Shown here: positions 52,659 through 62,687 of the stretch, one piece after another | How positions within the stretch are numbered: position 1 is the first letter of the stretch | Layout of the letters: every line of letters starts with the position of its first letter | DNA from: Rosettibacter sp037481715 | GTDB lineage: Bacteria; Bacteroidota; Ignavibacteria; Ignavibacteriales; Melioribacteraceae | Length of the DNA stretch: 64,000 bases | Direction of reading: 5' to 3' | Assembly (NCBI GenBank): GCA_037481715.1 | Contig: JBBFLD010000008.1 | Span: 105,579 to 169,578 of the forward strand | Translations under genes and position numbers: made by a program | Notes under the pieces: generated by a model | What the model was told of the DNA's origin: nothing | What the model saw: only the letters and a program-made list of their open reading frames with translations | Databases searched by the model: none

Positions 52659-53945
52659 TTATTCAAGCAATTTAATTTGTTCGTTGGGAGGAAGAACCTG
52701 AACATCTTTTAATTGTCTTTCAATTTTACGTGTCGATTTTGTCGCTTCTTCAATTTTGTTTGATGCTTCCTGCAGTTTCTTTTGAGTTGCTTCGAGCACA
52801 TCACCAAATTTCCCAAATTCAGTTTTGACAGAACTTAAAATTTTCCATACCTCACTTGACCTTTTTTCAATTGCAAGTGTTCTGAATCCCATTTGTAAGC
52901 TGTTTAGAATTGCTGCAAGATTTGTTGGTCCTGCAATTGTAACTCGATATTCTCTTTGAATAAATTCTGCAAGACCAGGTCTTCTTAAAACTTCTGCATA
53001 CAAGCCTTCAATTGGTAAAAACATTATGGCAAAATCTGTAGTATTAGGAGGGTCGAGATATTTTTCTGCAATTTTTTTTGCTTCGGATTTTATTCTAACT
53101 TCAATGCCTTTTGCTGCATCGTTGATAGCATCAATATCAGCTGCATCTTGTGCATCAAGCAATCTTTGGTAATCTTCAATTGGGAATTTTGCATCGATTG
53201 GAAGCCAGATAATTTCTGTTTTTGATGAATCTCGTCCCGGAAGTTTTATTGCAACTTCAACTTTGTCATTGCTTCCTTTTTTTGTGATGACATTTTTCTC
53301 ATATTGTTCTCGTGTGAGTATTTGTTCAATTAAATTTTCGAGTTGAATTTCTCCCCATGTGCCTCTTGTTTTTACATTTGTCAAGACATTTTTCAAATCG
53401 CCTACACCTCTTGCAAGTTCTTGCATATCACCTAAACCTTTGTATACCTGTTCCAATCTTTCACTTACAAGTTTGAATGATTCACCGAGTCTTCTTTCAA
53501 GTGTAGCATGAAGTTTTTCATCAACCGTTTGACGCATTTCCTCAAGTTTTTTGGAATTATTTTCTTGAATTTCTTTTAATTGATTTTCAACACGCATCTG
53601 GAGATTATCAAATTTTTGTTCATTGGACTGAGTTAATTTTGAAAGCTGGTCGGCAAAAATATCTAATTGTGCTTTTTGCATTTTTGCAATTTCATAAAGC
53701 CTGTTTGAAAGCAATTCTCCAAAATTATTTATCGAGTTACTTAATTCTTCTCTTTGTGATTTTAATGATTTTGAAATTTCTTCACGATTTCTAAAAAGCT
53801 CGTCCCGAAAAGCTCTGTCAATTCTTTCGAATTCTGTTTTAATATCTGTTTGATTGAAAGCAGCTGTCTTTTTATTGATTGAATAGACAATTAACAAAAT
53901 AATTACCATAATTATGATTATACTTACAACAGCAATTTCTATCAT
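52659..53945 (-). CDS. rmuC: RmuC-family DNA recombination protein
   Basis: The 428-residue protein has an N-terminal membrane anchor (4-25), a long coiled coil (about 35-190) and the RmuC nuclease-like domain. That domain shows TRGTWGEIQLENLIEQIL, WLPIDAKFPIEDYQRLL, and FAIMFLPIEGLYAEVLR. RmuC limits inversions and recombination at repeats and is thought to restrict abnormal DNA; biochemistry remains unclear. It is a single gene behind its own promoter region (53946-54061). Confidence 0.92.
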   Translation of the reverse strand: MIEIAVVSIIIIMVIILLIVYSINKKTAAFNQTDIKTEFERIDRAFRDELFRNREEISKSLKSQREELSNSINNFGELLSNRLYEIAKMQKAQLDIFADQLSKLTQSNEQKFDNLQMRVENQLKEIQENNSKKLEEMRQTVDEKLHATLERRLGESFKLVSERLEQVYKGLGDMQELARGVGDLKNVLTNVKTRGTWGEIQLENLIEQILTREQYEKNVITKKGSNDKVEVAIKLPGRDSSKTEIIWLPIDAKFPIEDYQRLLDAQDAADIDAINDAAKGIEVRIKSEAKKIAEKYLDPPNTTDFAIMFLPIEGLYAEVLRRPGLAEFIQREYRVTIAGPTNLAAILNSLQMGFRTLAIEKRSSEVWKILSSVKTEFGKFGDVLEATQKKLQEASNKIEEATKSTRKIERQLKDVQVLPPNEQIKLLE

Positions 53946-54061
53946 AATCTCTCCAGATGTAAATGATTTAACAAAAGCAAAATATAAAAATAAATTGAAA
54001 TCTTGTTAACTCATCTTTGAATATTTTTATAAATTTATATTTGTAAACAAAAAAATTAAAT

Positions 54062-56530
54062 ATGAAGAACTGGAAAAAAATTATAATAGGTGTATCTGCT
54101 TCTTTGATTGTTTTAATCATTTTTCTTTTCATTGTTTCTTCTTATATGCTAAAAAAATCATTACCAGAATATAATGGTGAAAAAATTATTAGAGGGATAA
54201 CATCAACAATTACAATATATCGAGATTCATTTGCTGTTCCCATGATAATAGCCGAGAATGATGAAGATGCAGCTTTTGCACTTGGTTATCTTCATGCACA
54301 GGAAAGATTATTTCAAATGGATTTGGCAAGACGAGCTGGTGAAGGAAGACTGAGTGAAGTATTTGGGAAAAAGACCTTAGCATTTGATAAAATGTTTAGA
54401 ACCATTGGAATTTATAAAAATGTTATTCAGGGCTACCAGCATTTAAATCCTCTTGCAAAAAAAATTCTAAATGCTTACACAAAAGGTGTAAATGAATTTA
54501 TAAAAGAAGCGAAAGGGAAATATCCGATTGAATTTGATGTACTGGGATATGACCCATATCCCTGGAAACCAGAACATAGTTTGGTTATAGCTAAATTGAT
54601 GGCATGGGAATTAAATCTAAGCTGGTGGTCTGATGTTACATTTTCAACTATTGTTCAAAAACTTGGGGCTGAAAAAGCAAAAGAATTAATTCCCGATTAC
54701 CCTCAAAACGCACCAACAATAATCCCAGAATCAATTGAAAAGTTTGCACAAATATCAAAAGATTTTCTGGAAACAGATAAAAAGTTCAGAGAGTTTTTTG
54801 GTTTTTATGGGACTCATATAGGTTCAAACAGCTGGGTAGTTAATGGTAAAATGTCTGCTTCGGGTAAACCTATAATTGCAAATGACCCGCATCTTGCTTT
54901 TTCTGCTCCAGGCAAATGGTATTTTGTAATAATTAGAAGTAAAGATTGGAATGTTGAAGGATTCACATTGCCGGGGTTGCCATCAGTTGTAATTGGCAAA
55001 AATCAAAATATTGCATGGACAATGACAAATGTTATGGCAGACGATGCAGATTTCTACGTAGAAAAAATTGATTCAACCGGAACAAAATATTTTCTTGATG
55101 GACAGTGGAAAAATTTAATTGTAGAAAAAGATTCATTTGCAGTAAAAGATTCTTCTTATTACACATTCGAAATTAAAAGAACTCATCGTGGGCCAATAAT
55201 TTCTGATGTTCATCCTTACAATGTTTTTTATCCGAAAGGAGGAAAAGTTTTTTCAAACTTAAGCATGCGATGGACAGCATTAGAATTTAATGATGAACTT
55301 TATGCATCAATATTAATTAATAAATCAAAAGATTGGAATGATTTCAAAGAAGCATTAAGATATTTCACAGCTCCAGGCCAAAATTTTATTTATGCAGATA
55401 AATTTGGAAATATCGGTTACATTTGTGCAGCAAAATTGCCATTACGAAATTCGGTTAGTCCAACTTTAATTTATGATGGAACTCTTAGTGCAAATGATTG
55501 GAAAGGTTATGTGCCTTATGAAGAAATGCCAAAACTTTTTAATCCATCTCAAAATTTTATTGCCTCTGCAAATAATAAAACAGTAAGAAATTTTAAATAT
55601 CACATATCAAATATCTGGGAACCATCTTCAAGAATTGAAAGAATCACAGAGTTGCTGAATTCAAAGTCTGTTCATTCAATTAATGATTTTAAAAATTATC
55701 AGCTTGATTTTATTTCTCCATATGCAAGAAAAATTACAAAACATATTCTTGATGCTTTTGCAAATGTAAAAATAACAGAAAAGAATTTGAAAACATCTCT
55801 CGAACTTTTTAATAACTGGAATTATGAATTCAGTGAAAGAAGTCAGGTGCCTTCAATCTATTCTGCTTTTCTTCATTTTCTTATAAAAAATATTTTTGAA
55901 GATGAACTGGGGAAAGATTTAATTAAAGAGTATGTTTTTCTTGCAAATGTTCCATACAGAAAATTAATTGAATTGCTGGATAATGATAATTCCTCATTGT
56001 TTGATAATATACATACACAGCAAGTGGAATCAAAAAATGAAATTATTAGAAAAAGTCTTGTTGATGCATTAATATATCTTGAAAAAAAATATGGTAAGGA
56101 CATTTCAAAATGGCAGTGGGGTAAAATTCATAAAGTAACTTTTAAGCATTCATTTCATGGAATTGCTAATTTTATTGATGATTTAATTGATATTGGTCCA
56201 TTCCCAATAGGCGGAGATGGTACAACAATATTCAACACCGAGTATTCTTTTACAGCTTTGTTTGAAGATAATGATTATGAATTAAAGGTTCTTAAGGAAG
56301 AACCATTTGCTAATAATCTTGGACCATCAATGAGATATATCTTTGATTTTGGAATTCCAAATTACATTGAGTTCATTATGCCAACAGGACAATCAGGAAA
56401 TTTTATGAGCAAACATTACAGCGATATGACTCAAATGTGGTTGAAAGGGAAATATCTCAAAATTGCATTGGATGAAAATTTGTTCAAGGGGACTGCGCCT
56501 TATAAATTAATTTTAAAGCCACATGAATAA
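54062..56530 (+). CDS. Penicillin acylase family (S45) hydrolase
   Basis: This 822-residue N-terminal nucleophile hydrolase is made as a precursor. It has a signal anchor (8-28) and an alpha chain, and the expected autocleavage site just before Ser255 in GSNSWVVNG. The beta chain has the ANDPHLAFSAPG segment and others. The family hydrolyses amide bonds of acyl-homoserine lactones, penicillins or N-acyl amino acids. The natural substrate cannot be read off. A TATATTTG box occurs at 54036-54043 ahead of the ATG. Confidence 0.93.
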   Translation: MKNWKKIIIGVSASLIVLIIFLFIVSSYMLKKSLPEYNGEKIIRGITSTITIYRDSFAVPMIIAENDEDAAFALGYLHAQERLFQMDLARRAGEGRLSEVFGKKTLAFDKMFRTIGIYKNVIQGYQHLNPLAKKILNAYTKGVNEFIKEAKGKYPIEFDVLGYDPYPWKPEHSLVIAKLMAWELNLSWWSDVTFSTIVQKLGAEKAKELIPDYPQNAPTIIPESIEKFAQISKDFLETDKKFREFFGFYGTHIGSNSWVVNGKMSASGKPIIANDPHLAFSAPGKWYFVIIRSKDWNVEGFTLPGLPSVVIGKNQNIAWTMTNVMADDADFYVEKIDSTGTKYFLDGQWKNLIVEKDSFAVKDSSYYTFEIKRTHRGPIISDVHPYNVFYPKGGKVFSNLSMRWTALEFNDELYASILINKSKDWNDFKEALRYFTAPGQNFIYADKFGNIGYICAAKLPLRNSVSPTLIYDGTLSANDWKGYVPYEEMPKLFNPSQNFIASANNKTVRNFKYHISNIWEPSSRIERITELLNSKSVHSINDFKNYQLDFISPYARKITKHILDAFANVKITEKNLKTSLELFNNWNYEFSERSQVPSIYSAFLHFLIKNIFEDELGKDLIKEYVFLANVPYRKLIELLDNDNSSLFDNIHTQQVESKNEIIRKSLVDALIYLEKKYGKDISKWQWGKIHKVTFKHSFHGIANFIDDLIDIGPFPIGGDGTTIFNTEYSFTALFEDNDYELKVLKEEPFANNLGPSMRYIFDFGIPNYIEFIMPTGQSGNFMSKHYSDMTQMWLKGKYLKIALDENLFKGTAPYKLILKPHE

Positions 56531-56581
56531 GTAACTTTTATATAACAAAATGTTAAATTTAGAAATCAAAAAGTGATTTTT

Positions 56582-57535
56582 ATGAAAGTAACAGAACATT
56601 TAGCAAAAGCAAACGAAACATTAATTAGTTTTGAAATAATACCTCCTAAAAGAGGAGGAGATATAAAAGAATTATTAAAAGTTCTGGATGATATAATTAA
56701 GTATAATCCGCCTTTTATTGATATTACAAGTCATCCAGCTGAAGTAGTTTATGAAGAAACTCCTGGCGGCGAAATGAAGATGAGAGTGAAAAGAAAACGC
56801 CCAGGTACACTTGGAATTTGTGCTCTTGTCCAAAATAAATATAATGTTGATGCAGTTCCTCATGTTTTATGTACAGGATTTACTAAAGAAGAAACTGAAG
56901 ATTTTTTAATTGAACTACATTATTTGCAGATTGATAATGTTCTTGCAGTTAGAGGAGATGATAGTGGTTTCAAAAAACCAGTTCGATATGGAAGAAGTGT
57001 AAATGAGTATGCAATTGATTTGGTAAAACAAATTCAGGACCTTAATCAAGGAAAATACCTTGAAGATGGTTTGCTTGATGCAGAACCAATGGATTTTTGT
57101 ATTGGTGTAAGCGGCTATCCACAAAAGCATTATGAAGCTCCAAATCTTATAACTGACATCCGTTATACCAAAGCTAAAGTTGATGCAGGTGCTTCTTACA
57201 TTGTAACACAAATGTTTTTTGATAACAAAGATTATTTTAATTATGTCGATTTATGCAGAAAAGAAGGAATTAATGTTCCTATTATTCCAGGTCTAAAAAT
57301 TATTACTTCAAAAGCACATGCTCATACATTACCAAAAAATTTTTTTATTGATATTCCACCTGAATTGGTTGAAGAACTCGATAAAGCAAAACCAGAACAT
57401 GCACTTGAAATTGGTGTAAACTGGGCATACAAACAAGTTGAAGAATTATTGAACAAAAAAGTTCCTGCTATTCATTTTTACATTATGCAAAATTCAAAAC
57501 CAATAAATATGCTAATGAAAAAATTGGGTTACTAA
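56582..57535 (+). CDS. metF: Methylenetetrahydrofolate reductase
   Basis: The 317-residue flavoenzyme reduces 5,10-methylene-THF to 5-methyl-THF for methionine synthesis. FEIIPPKRGGD with the catalytic Glu is followed by DITSHPAEVV. The FAD-binding RGDDSG and CIGVSGYPQKHYEAP segments come next, and then DAGASYIVTQMFFD. ATG 56582 is chosen over GTG 56573, since the conserved part begins right after it. A Gfo/Idh gene starts one base after its stop. Confidence 0.95.
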   Translation: MKVTEHLAKANETLISFEIIPPKRGGDIKELLKVLDDIIKYNPPFIDITSHPAEVVYEETPGGEMKMRVKRKRPGTLGICALVQNKYNVDAVPHVLCTGFTKEETEDFLIELHYLQIDNVLAVRGDDSGFKKPVRYGRSVNEYAIDLVKQIQDLNQGKYLEDGLLDAEPMDFCIGVSGYPQKHYEAPNLITDIRYTKAKVDAGASYIVTQMFFDNKDYFNYVDLCRKEGINVPIIPGLKIITSKAHAHTLPKNFFIDIPPELVEELDKAKPEHALEIGVNWAYKQVEELLNKKVPAIHFYIMQNSKPINMLMKKLGY

Positions 57536-57536
57536 A

Positions 57537-58562
57537 ATGATATTACCTGCAGCAAAAAATTTAACCATCAAAGTAAAAATACCCAAAAGATTAAAATGGG
57601 GAATAGCAGGCTGCAGCAGTTTTGCAGAAAATACTTTTCTTCCTGCTTTTCAAAATATTAAAAGAAGCAAACTTGTATCTGTTTTCAGTCATGATATTAA
57701 TCGAGCGCAGTTTATAGCAAATAAATTTGGTGCTCCATATGTTTTTGATAATTATGATGAATTCCTAAAAAGTGATATTGAAGCTGTTTACATTTCGAGT
57801 AAAAATTCAGACCATTACTGGCAGGTATTAAAAGCAGCCGAAGCAGGTAAAAATATTTTATGTGAAAGACCAATAGCACTGAATTCACAGCAGGCTAAAG
57901 AAATGGTCGGAGCCTGTAAAAAAAATAATGTTATTTTAATTATTGACCATCTCCATCGTTTCCATCCTCTTATTATCAAAACAAAAGAACTTATTGAAAA
58001 AAATATTCTCGGGAAAATAATTTCTATTTATGTCACATATAATATTGACTTTCCTCCAACAGATAATTTTAGATTCAAAAAAAGCTTAAGCGGAGGCGGT
58101 GTACTTAGAGACCTTGGTTCTCAAATGATAGATTTACTCAGATATTTCGGAGGTGAAGTTTCTGAGGTTAAAGGTTTTGTCGATAATGTAATTTATAAAA
58201 GTGAAGTTGAGGATTTTGCTTCTGCAATACTTAAGTTTCAAAACGGTGGTTATGGCATTTTCAATGTTTCTTATGATACAAAAGAACCAGTAATCAGAGC
58301 AGACATTTTGGGTTACAATGGTTCAATAATTCTTGAAAGTAAAGTCGACAAAAAAAATTTTTCAACGAAATTGACAATTGATCTTCATGGTGAATCTAAA
58401 AAAGTATTCAGAAAAAAAATTAATAAAGTTACTTTCATGATTCGTTCTGCTCAAAAAACATTTCTTAAGAAACAAACTCCACTTGTTTCTGGAGAAGATG
58501 CACTCCAAAATATGTATATAATTGAAGAAATAGAAAGACAATGTTACTCTCAAGAAAATTAG
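57537..58562 (+). CDS. Gfo/Idh/MocA-family oxidoreductase lacking two family catalytic residues
   Basis: The 341-residue protein has the N-terminal Rossmann GIAGCSSFAENTFLPA and the usual C-terminal alpha/beta domain. The family motif EKP is ERP (Glu110, Arg111, Pro112 in NILCERPIAL), so the Lys that binds substrate is Arg. The later motif, normally DxGxH, reads RDLGSQ, so the His is Gln. Such proteins usually oxidise sugars or their relatives with NAD(P). Both changes make normal dehydrogenase chemistry doubtful. It is coupled to metF by a one-base gap. Confidence 0.83.
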   Translation: MILPAAKNLTIKVKIPKRLKWGIAGCSSFAENTFLPAFQNIKRSKLVSVFSHDINRAQFIANKFGAPYVFDNYDEFLKSDIEAVYISSKNSDHYWQVLKAAEAGKNILCERPIALNSQQAKEMVGACKKNNVILIIDHLHRFHPLIIKTKELIEKNILGKIISIYVTYNIDFPPTDNFRFKKSLSGGGVLRDLGSQMIDLLRYFGGEVSEVKGFVDNVIYKSEVEDFASAILKFQNGGYGIFNVSYDTKEPVIRADILGYNGSIILESKVDKKNFSTKLTIDLHGESKKVFRKKINKVTFMIRSAQKTFLKKQTPLVSGEDALQNMYIIEEIERQCYSQEN

Positions 58563-58695
58563 TAGTATTTAGCTGTTATGTTAAACTTTTTTGCATGAAT
58601 GAAAAATCATCAACAGTATGCAAAATATTGAATCCATATTCAATGATGAAAAAATGAAAAGAATTAATCCACAAATTCATTGCTAATTAATAACC

Positions 58696-59700
58696 ATGAA
58701 TAATTCTAATCTTACAGTCGCATTACTTTTAGGTGGGGTTTCACCAGAAAGAGAAGTTTCAAAAGCTACAGGTAAATCAATACTCCAAGCGCTACGACAA
58801 TTAAATTACGAAGTAAAAATAATTGACCCGGCATACGGGCTTAATCAGCCTGAAGATGAAAATAAATTTTTTGAAAGTGAAAATTATTCTGCACTTTCTC
58901 CACGAAATTATATTGAAATAATTAATTCATCTATCTTTGATGATGTTGATGTTGCATTTATCGCACTTCACGGGAAATGGGGAGAAGATGGTACTTTGCA
59001 ATCACTACTTGAAATGCGAGGAATTAAATATACTGGTTCTAAAATTCTTGCAAGCTCTTTATCGATGGATAAATGTATGTCGAAAATTATGTTCCAACAT
59101 TATGACGTAAGTACTCCTAAATGGTTTGTAGTAAGAAAGAATGAAGAAGATTTCGCTTTAATAAAAGAAAAAATTAAAAAGTTTTTTGGTTATCCTTGTG
59201 TGGTTAAACCTAATGACCAGGGATCAACAATTGGACTTACAATTTGCCGTGGTGATTCTGAAGTCCAAAAATCAATTGAATTAGCTCGCCATTATTCTGA
59301 TAAAGTTCTTATTGAAGAATATATTTCGGGACGCGAAGTTACTGTTGGAATTCTTGGACAACAACCTTTGCCAGTCTTAGAAATAAAACCAAAATCAGGT
59401 TTTTATGATTATACATCTAAGTATACAACTGGTATGACAGAATATGAAGTTCCTGCTGATATACCTAAAAATGTAGCAGAACATCTTCAGCATCAAGCAT
59501 TGCTCGCTTTTAATTCAATTGGATGTGAGAGTTATGCAAGAATTGATTTTCGATTAACGAAGGATTATCGAACATATTGTCTTGAAGTAAATACATTACC
59601 CGGTATGACAAGTACGAGTTTACTGCCAAAAATGGCAAAAGCTGCAGGTATAAGTTTTGAGGAATTGATTCAAAGAATAATTAATTATGCTCTTAAATGA
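58696..59700 (+). CDS. ddl: D-alanine--D-alanine ligase
   Basis: The 334-residue ATP-grasp enzyme makes D-Ala-D-Ala for peptidoglycan precursors. Visible motifs are LLLGGVSPEREVS at the N-terminus, ALHGKWGEDGTLQ and KPNDQGSTIG. EVNTLPGMTSTS, with the ATP and magnesium ligands, is near the end. The family loop with YKT-like segment reads FYDYTSKYTTG. ftsB overlaps its end by 4 bases. Confidence 0.96.
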   Translation: MNNSNLTVALLLGGVSPEREVSKATGKSILQALRQLNYEVKIIDPAYGLNQPEDENKFFESENYSALSPRNYIEIINSSIFDDVDVAFIALHGKWGEDGTLQSLLEMRGIKYTGSKILASSLSMDKCMSKIMFQHYDVSTPKWFVVRKNEEDFALIKEKIKKFFGYPCVVKPNDQGSTIGLTICRGDSEVQKSIELARHYSDKVLIEEYISGREVTVGILGQQPLPVLEIKPKSGFYDYTSKYTTGMTEYEVPADIPKNVAEHLQHQALLAFNSIGCESYARIDFRLTKDYRTYCLEVNTLPGMTSTSLLPKMAKAAGISFEELIQRIINYALK

Positions 59701-59984
59701 AATTCGATAAAAGAAAAATTTATAACATTGTTTTTTTTTCACTTTTAATGTTGGCATTCATTTATTTATTATTTAATGAGAATGGAATTTTAAAATATAT
59801 CAAAGCAAAAAATGAAATTAAAAAGCTTGAACAGGAAATTAACAATGCAGAAATGAAATTGCATTTGCTTCAACTTGAAATTGATTCGCTTAAAACCAGC
59901 AAAGAAAAAATAGAAAAAGTTGCTCGTGAAAAATATCACATGTTAAAACCTAACGAGAAAGTTTTAAAAGTAGAAGAATATTAA
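59697..59984 (+). CDS. ftsB: Cell division protein FtsB/DivIC-like
   Basis: The 95-residue bitopic protein has one membrane helix (about 9-26) and a coiled coil (about 35-70) with ELEQEINNAEMKLHLLQLEIDSLK-type heptads. The conserved EKVAREKYHMLKPNEKV end is that of the septum-formation initiator family. FtsB/DivIC recruits and activates septal peptidoglycan synthesis. Gene order ddl-ftsB fits a cell-wall/division role. rarA begins one base after the stop. Confidence 0.85.
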   Translation: MKFDKRKIYNIVFFSLLMLAFIYLLFNENGILKYIKAKNEIKKLEQEINNAEMKLHLLQLEIDSLKTSKEKIEKVAREKYHMLKPNEKVLKVEEY

Positions 59985-59985
59985 A

Positions 59986-61281
59986 TTGACAAAGAAAATA
60001 GACATACCAAAAATTCCTCTTGCTGAAAGAATTAGACCTAAAAATCTTGATGAGTTTCAGGGACAAAGTCATATTGTTGGACCAGGCAAACCGCTTAGAA
60101 TTATGATTGAGAATGATACATTAAGCTCAATAATTTTATGGGGACCTCCAGGTACAGGAAAAACTACACTTGCTAAGATAATAGCCGAGAACACAAATTC
60201 TGATTTTTTTCAATTGAATGCAGTTTCATCTGGAGTGAAAGATTTACGAAATGTAATTGAAAAAGCAAAAGAAAATCTTAATTATAATAAAAGAACTATC
60301 TTGTTTATTGATGAAATACATCGTTACAACAAAGCACAGCAGGATGCTCTTCTTTCATCAGTCGAAACTGGAGAAATTATTTTAATTGGGGCAACAACAG
60401 AAAATCCCTCTTTCGAAATTATATCTGCATTAAGATCTCGTGTTAGAATTTTTATTCTAAATGAACTCACAAAAAATGATTTGCAGAATATATTGAATCG
60501 TGCACTAATCAAAGATGAATTTCTTAAATCACTTAAAATAAAAATTGAAGACCCTGATTATTTGATTTTCATTTCTGGTGGGGATGCAAGAATAATGCTG
60601 AATATTTTAGAAGCATCTGTAATTCAGGAAATAAACAATGATGAAATAATTATCACACAAAAAGTAATTCAAAATGTTTTACAAAAGAAAAATATTATCT
60701 ATGATAAAAGTGGGGAAGAGCATTATAACTTAATTTCAGCATTCATAAAAAGTATTCGAGGCTCTGACCCAGACGCTGCAGTTTATTGGCTTGCACGTAT
60801 GCTTGAAGGTGGTGAAGACCCCTTATTTATTGCTCGCAGAATGGTTATCCTGGCTTCTGAAGATATTGGTAATGCAATGCCAAATGCACTTGTGCTCGCA
60901 GAAGCCACATTCAGTGCATGTGAAAAAATTGGTATGCCTGAAGCAAGAATTATTCTTGCACAATGTGCTACTTATTTGGCTTCAGCTCCTAAAAGCAATG
61001 CATCTTACCTTGCTATTGATAATGCAATTCATGATGTAAACTCACTTCCTCAATATCCGGTTCCATTTCATTTAAGAAATGCACCAACAAATTTGATGAA
61101 AGAGGCTGGCTATGGTGCTGGTTATAAATATCCTCACAATTATGAAAATCATTTTGTAGAAGAAAATTATTTACCTGATGAAATAAAAAATAAACAGTAT
61201 TACTTTCCAACAGAAAACGGAATGGAAAAGACAATTAAAGAAAGATTGAAAAATTTCTGGAAGAATAGAAAAAAATATTAA
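59986..61281 (+). CDS. rarA: Replication-associated recombination protein A (RarA/MgsA)
   Basis: The 431-residue AAA+ ATPase of the clamp-loader class acts at stalled forks. It has AERIRPKNLDEFQGQSHIVG, Walker A WGPPGTGKTTLAK, Walker B LFIDEIHRYNK and the RarA C-terminal domain (SEDIGNAMPNALVLAEA; VPFHLRNAPTNLMK). It starts with TTG at 59986 one base after ftsB. Its stop overlaps the convergent dprA stop. Confidence 0.95.
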   Translation: MTKKIDIPKIPLAERIRPKNLDEFQGQSHIVGPGKPLRIMIENDTLSSIILWGPPGTGKTTLAKIIAENTNSDFFQLNAVSSGVKDLRNVIEKAKENLNYNKRTILFIDEIHRYNKAQQDALLSSVETGEIILIGATTENPSFEIISALRSRVRIFILNELTKNDLQNILNRALIKDEFLKSLKIKIEDPDYLIFISGGDARIMLNILEASVIQEINNDEIIITQKVIQNVLQKKNIIYDKSGEEHYNLISAFIKSIRGSDPDAAVYWLARMLEGGEDPLFIARRMVILASEDIGNAMPNALVLAEATFSACEKIGMPEARIILAQCATYLASAPKSNASYLAIDNAIHDVNSLPQYPVPFHLRNAPTNLMKEAGYGAGYKYPHNYENHFVEENYLPDEIKNKQYYFPTENGMEKTIKERLKNFWKNRKKY

Positions 61282-62399
61282 TTGGCAAGCATAAACATTT
61301 TCCCAGGCAGTTGTTTGATTAAACCTTTGAATTCAAGTGTAAGTAGATTAACTAAACAATCTGAAGTTGACATTGAAGTTAGAGCAGCAATCTCATCAAT
61401 GTGCTTGGCTTCAGGTCCCAGTACCTGTAATAGTTTTTCTTCAAATAGTGTTAAATCTACAGAAGGCTTAGGAATATTTTTACCTATTTCAGGTTTTAAT
61501 TTTAATTTGAGTTCAAGTAGAATGTCTTCAGCATTTGTAATTAATTTTGCTTCGCCCCGTTGTATTAGTGTATTTGGACCTTCTGATTGCTTTACGTTAA
61601 TGTTGCCAGGAATAGCAAAAACTTCACGATTTTGATCAATTGCATATGCAGCTGTTTGCATTGCACCGCCATTCAATTTGGTTTCAACAACAAGTGTCCC
61701 TAAACTTAATCCTGATATGATTCTATTTCTTCTTGGAAAATTTTGAGCATCAGGTTTGGTCCCAAGCTCATATTCTGAAATTATTAAACCCTTCTCGGCG
61801 ATTTCATAAAATAATTTATAATTCTCAGGCGGGTATATTACATCTAAACCAGAACCAATAACAGCAATAGTTCTTGAATTGCAATTTAATGCAGTCCTAT
61901 GTGCTATAGAATCTATTCCTCTTGCCAGTCCACTGACAATTGTTATATTTTTTTCACATAAGTCTTTCACAATTTTTTCAGTTTGGATTTTGCCGTAATT
62001 AGTAGGTTGTCTTGTTCCTACAACAGCTAATGAATATTTATCTTGTTCAGCAAAATTTCCTAATGTATAAAGTATTAAAGGTGGATAATAAATTTTTTTT
62101 AGAATATCAGGATAATCATTATCCCAGTAAGTAATAATTTTTGCATTTAATTTAGAAAGCTTATTTAGTTCATCTTCGACTTTAAGTGATATTACATGCA
62201 ATTGTGATTTTGCATTTAGTAATCTCTGAGATAAATTTTTGCTTATTCCATCAACTTTAAGAAGAGAAATAAAGTCGGCTTCAAAAATGTTTTCAAAGGA
62301 ATGAAAATGGTTTAATAAAGAAAAAATTTTATAAGGTCCAATTCCCTCGATGTTTAATAATGATTTTATAAAGACTAACTTTTTGAAATAGTCTTCCAC
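61278..62399 (-). CDS. dprA: DNA processing protein DprA
   Basis: The 373-residue protein loads RecA on incoming single-stranded DNA in natural transformation. An N-terminal helix-hairpin-helix region (about 5-70) precedes the Rossmann fold. That fold has AVVGTRQPTNYG, VSGLARGIDSIAH, VIGSGLDVIYPPEN and FPRRNRIISGLS. A winged-helix C-terminal domain is also present (about 310-370). It is the last gene in the minus-strand operon with the microcompartment vertex gene, 6 bases away. Confidence 0.94.
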   Translation of the reverse strand: MEDYFKKLVFIKSLLNIEGIGPYKIFSLLNHFHSFENIFEADFISLLKVDGISKNLSQRLLNAKSQLHVISLKVEDELNKLSKLNAKIITYWDNDYPDILKKIYYPPLILYTLGNFAEQDKYSLAVVGTRQPTNYGKIQTEKIVKDLCEKNITIVSGLARGIDSIAHRTALNCNSRTIAVIGSGLDVIYPPENYKLFYEIAEKGLIISEYELGTKPDAQNFPRRNRIISGLSLGTLVVETKLNGGAMQTAAYAIDQNREVFAIPGNINVKQSEGPNTLIQRGEAKLITNAEDILLELKLKLKPEIGKNIPKPSVDLTLFEEKLLQVLGPEAKHIDEIAALTSMSTSDCLVNLLTLEFKGLIKQLPGKMFMLAN

Positions 62400-62405
62400 T
62401 GTTGA

Positions 62406-62687
62406 TTAAATATCATTGTTGATTTCAATATTATCTACAATTGCAACAATCATTGTGTTCACTGGTGCATTAGAATGCCCAAGTATTTGTTGAATTGCAT
62501 CGCCCTCTTGAGCAACAAGAACTGTATCACCAATTCCTGCATCAATTAAATCAAGAGCAATTATATCTCGATTCCCAATTAAATTATAATTAAAATCCAC
62601 TGGGTGAACTAACAATAACTTATGCCCATTAAGAAATTTATTTTTTTGAGTAGAAACAATATTCCCTTTCACCTTAGCCAATATCAT
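62406..62687 (-). CDS. Bacterial microcompartment vertex protein (EutN/CcmL family)
   Basis: The 93-residue protein has the EutN/CcmL fold: MILAKVKGNIVSTQKNKFL at the start, GHKLLLVHPVD, then AGIGDTVLVAQEGDA and the closing MIVAIVDNIEI. These proteins form pentamers that cap the vertices of icosahedral microcompartment shells. No hexameric shell (BMC-H) gene is adjacent; instead it sits between a small membrane protein gene (14-base overlap) and dprA. An acylating aldehyde dehydrogenase with a cargo-like tail lies 13 kb away. Confidence 0.93.
   Translation of the reverse strand: MILAKVKGNIVSTQKNKFLNGHKLLLVHPVDFNYNLIGNRDIIALDLIDAGIGDTVLVAQEGDAIQQILGHSNAPVNTMIVAIVDNIEINNDI

Noticed and set aside
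58627..58644. Perfect inverted repeat ATTGAAT-CCAT-ATTCAAT and a 22-codon frame before ddl
   Set aside because: No T-tract, AT-only stem and no ribosome-binding site; could be chance in AT-rich DNA.
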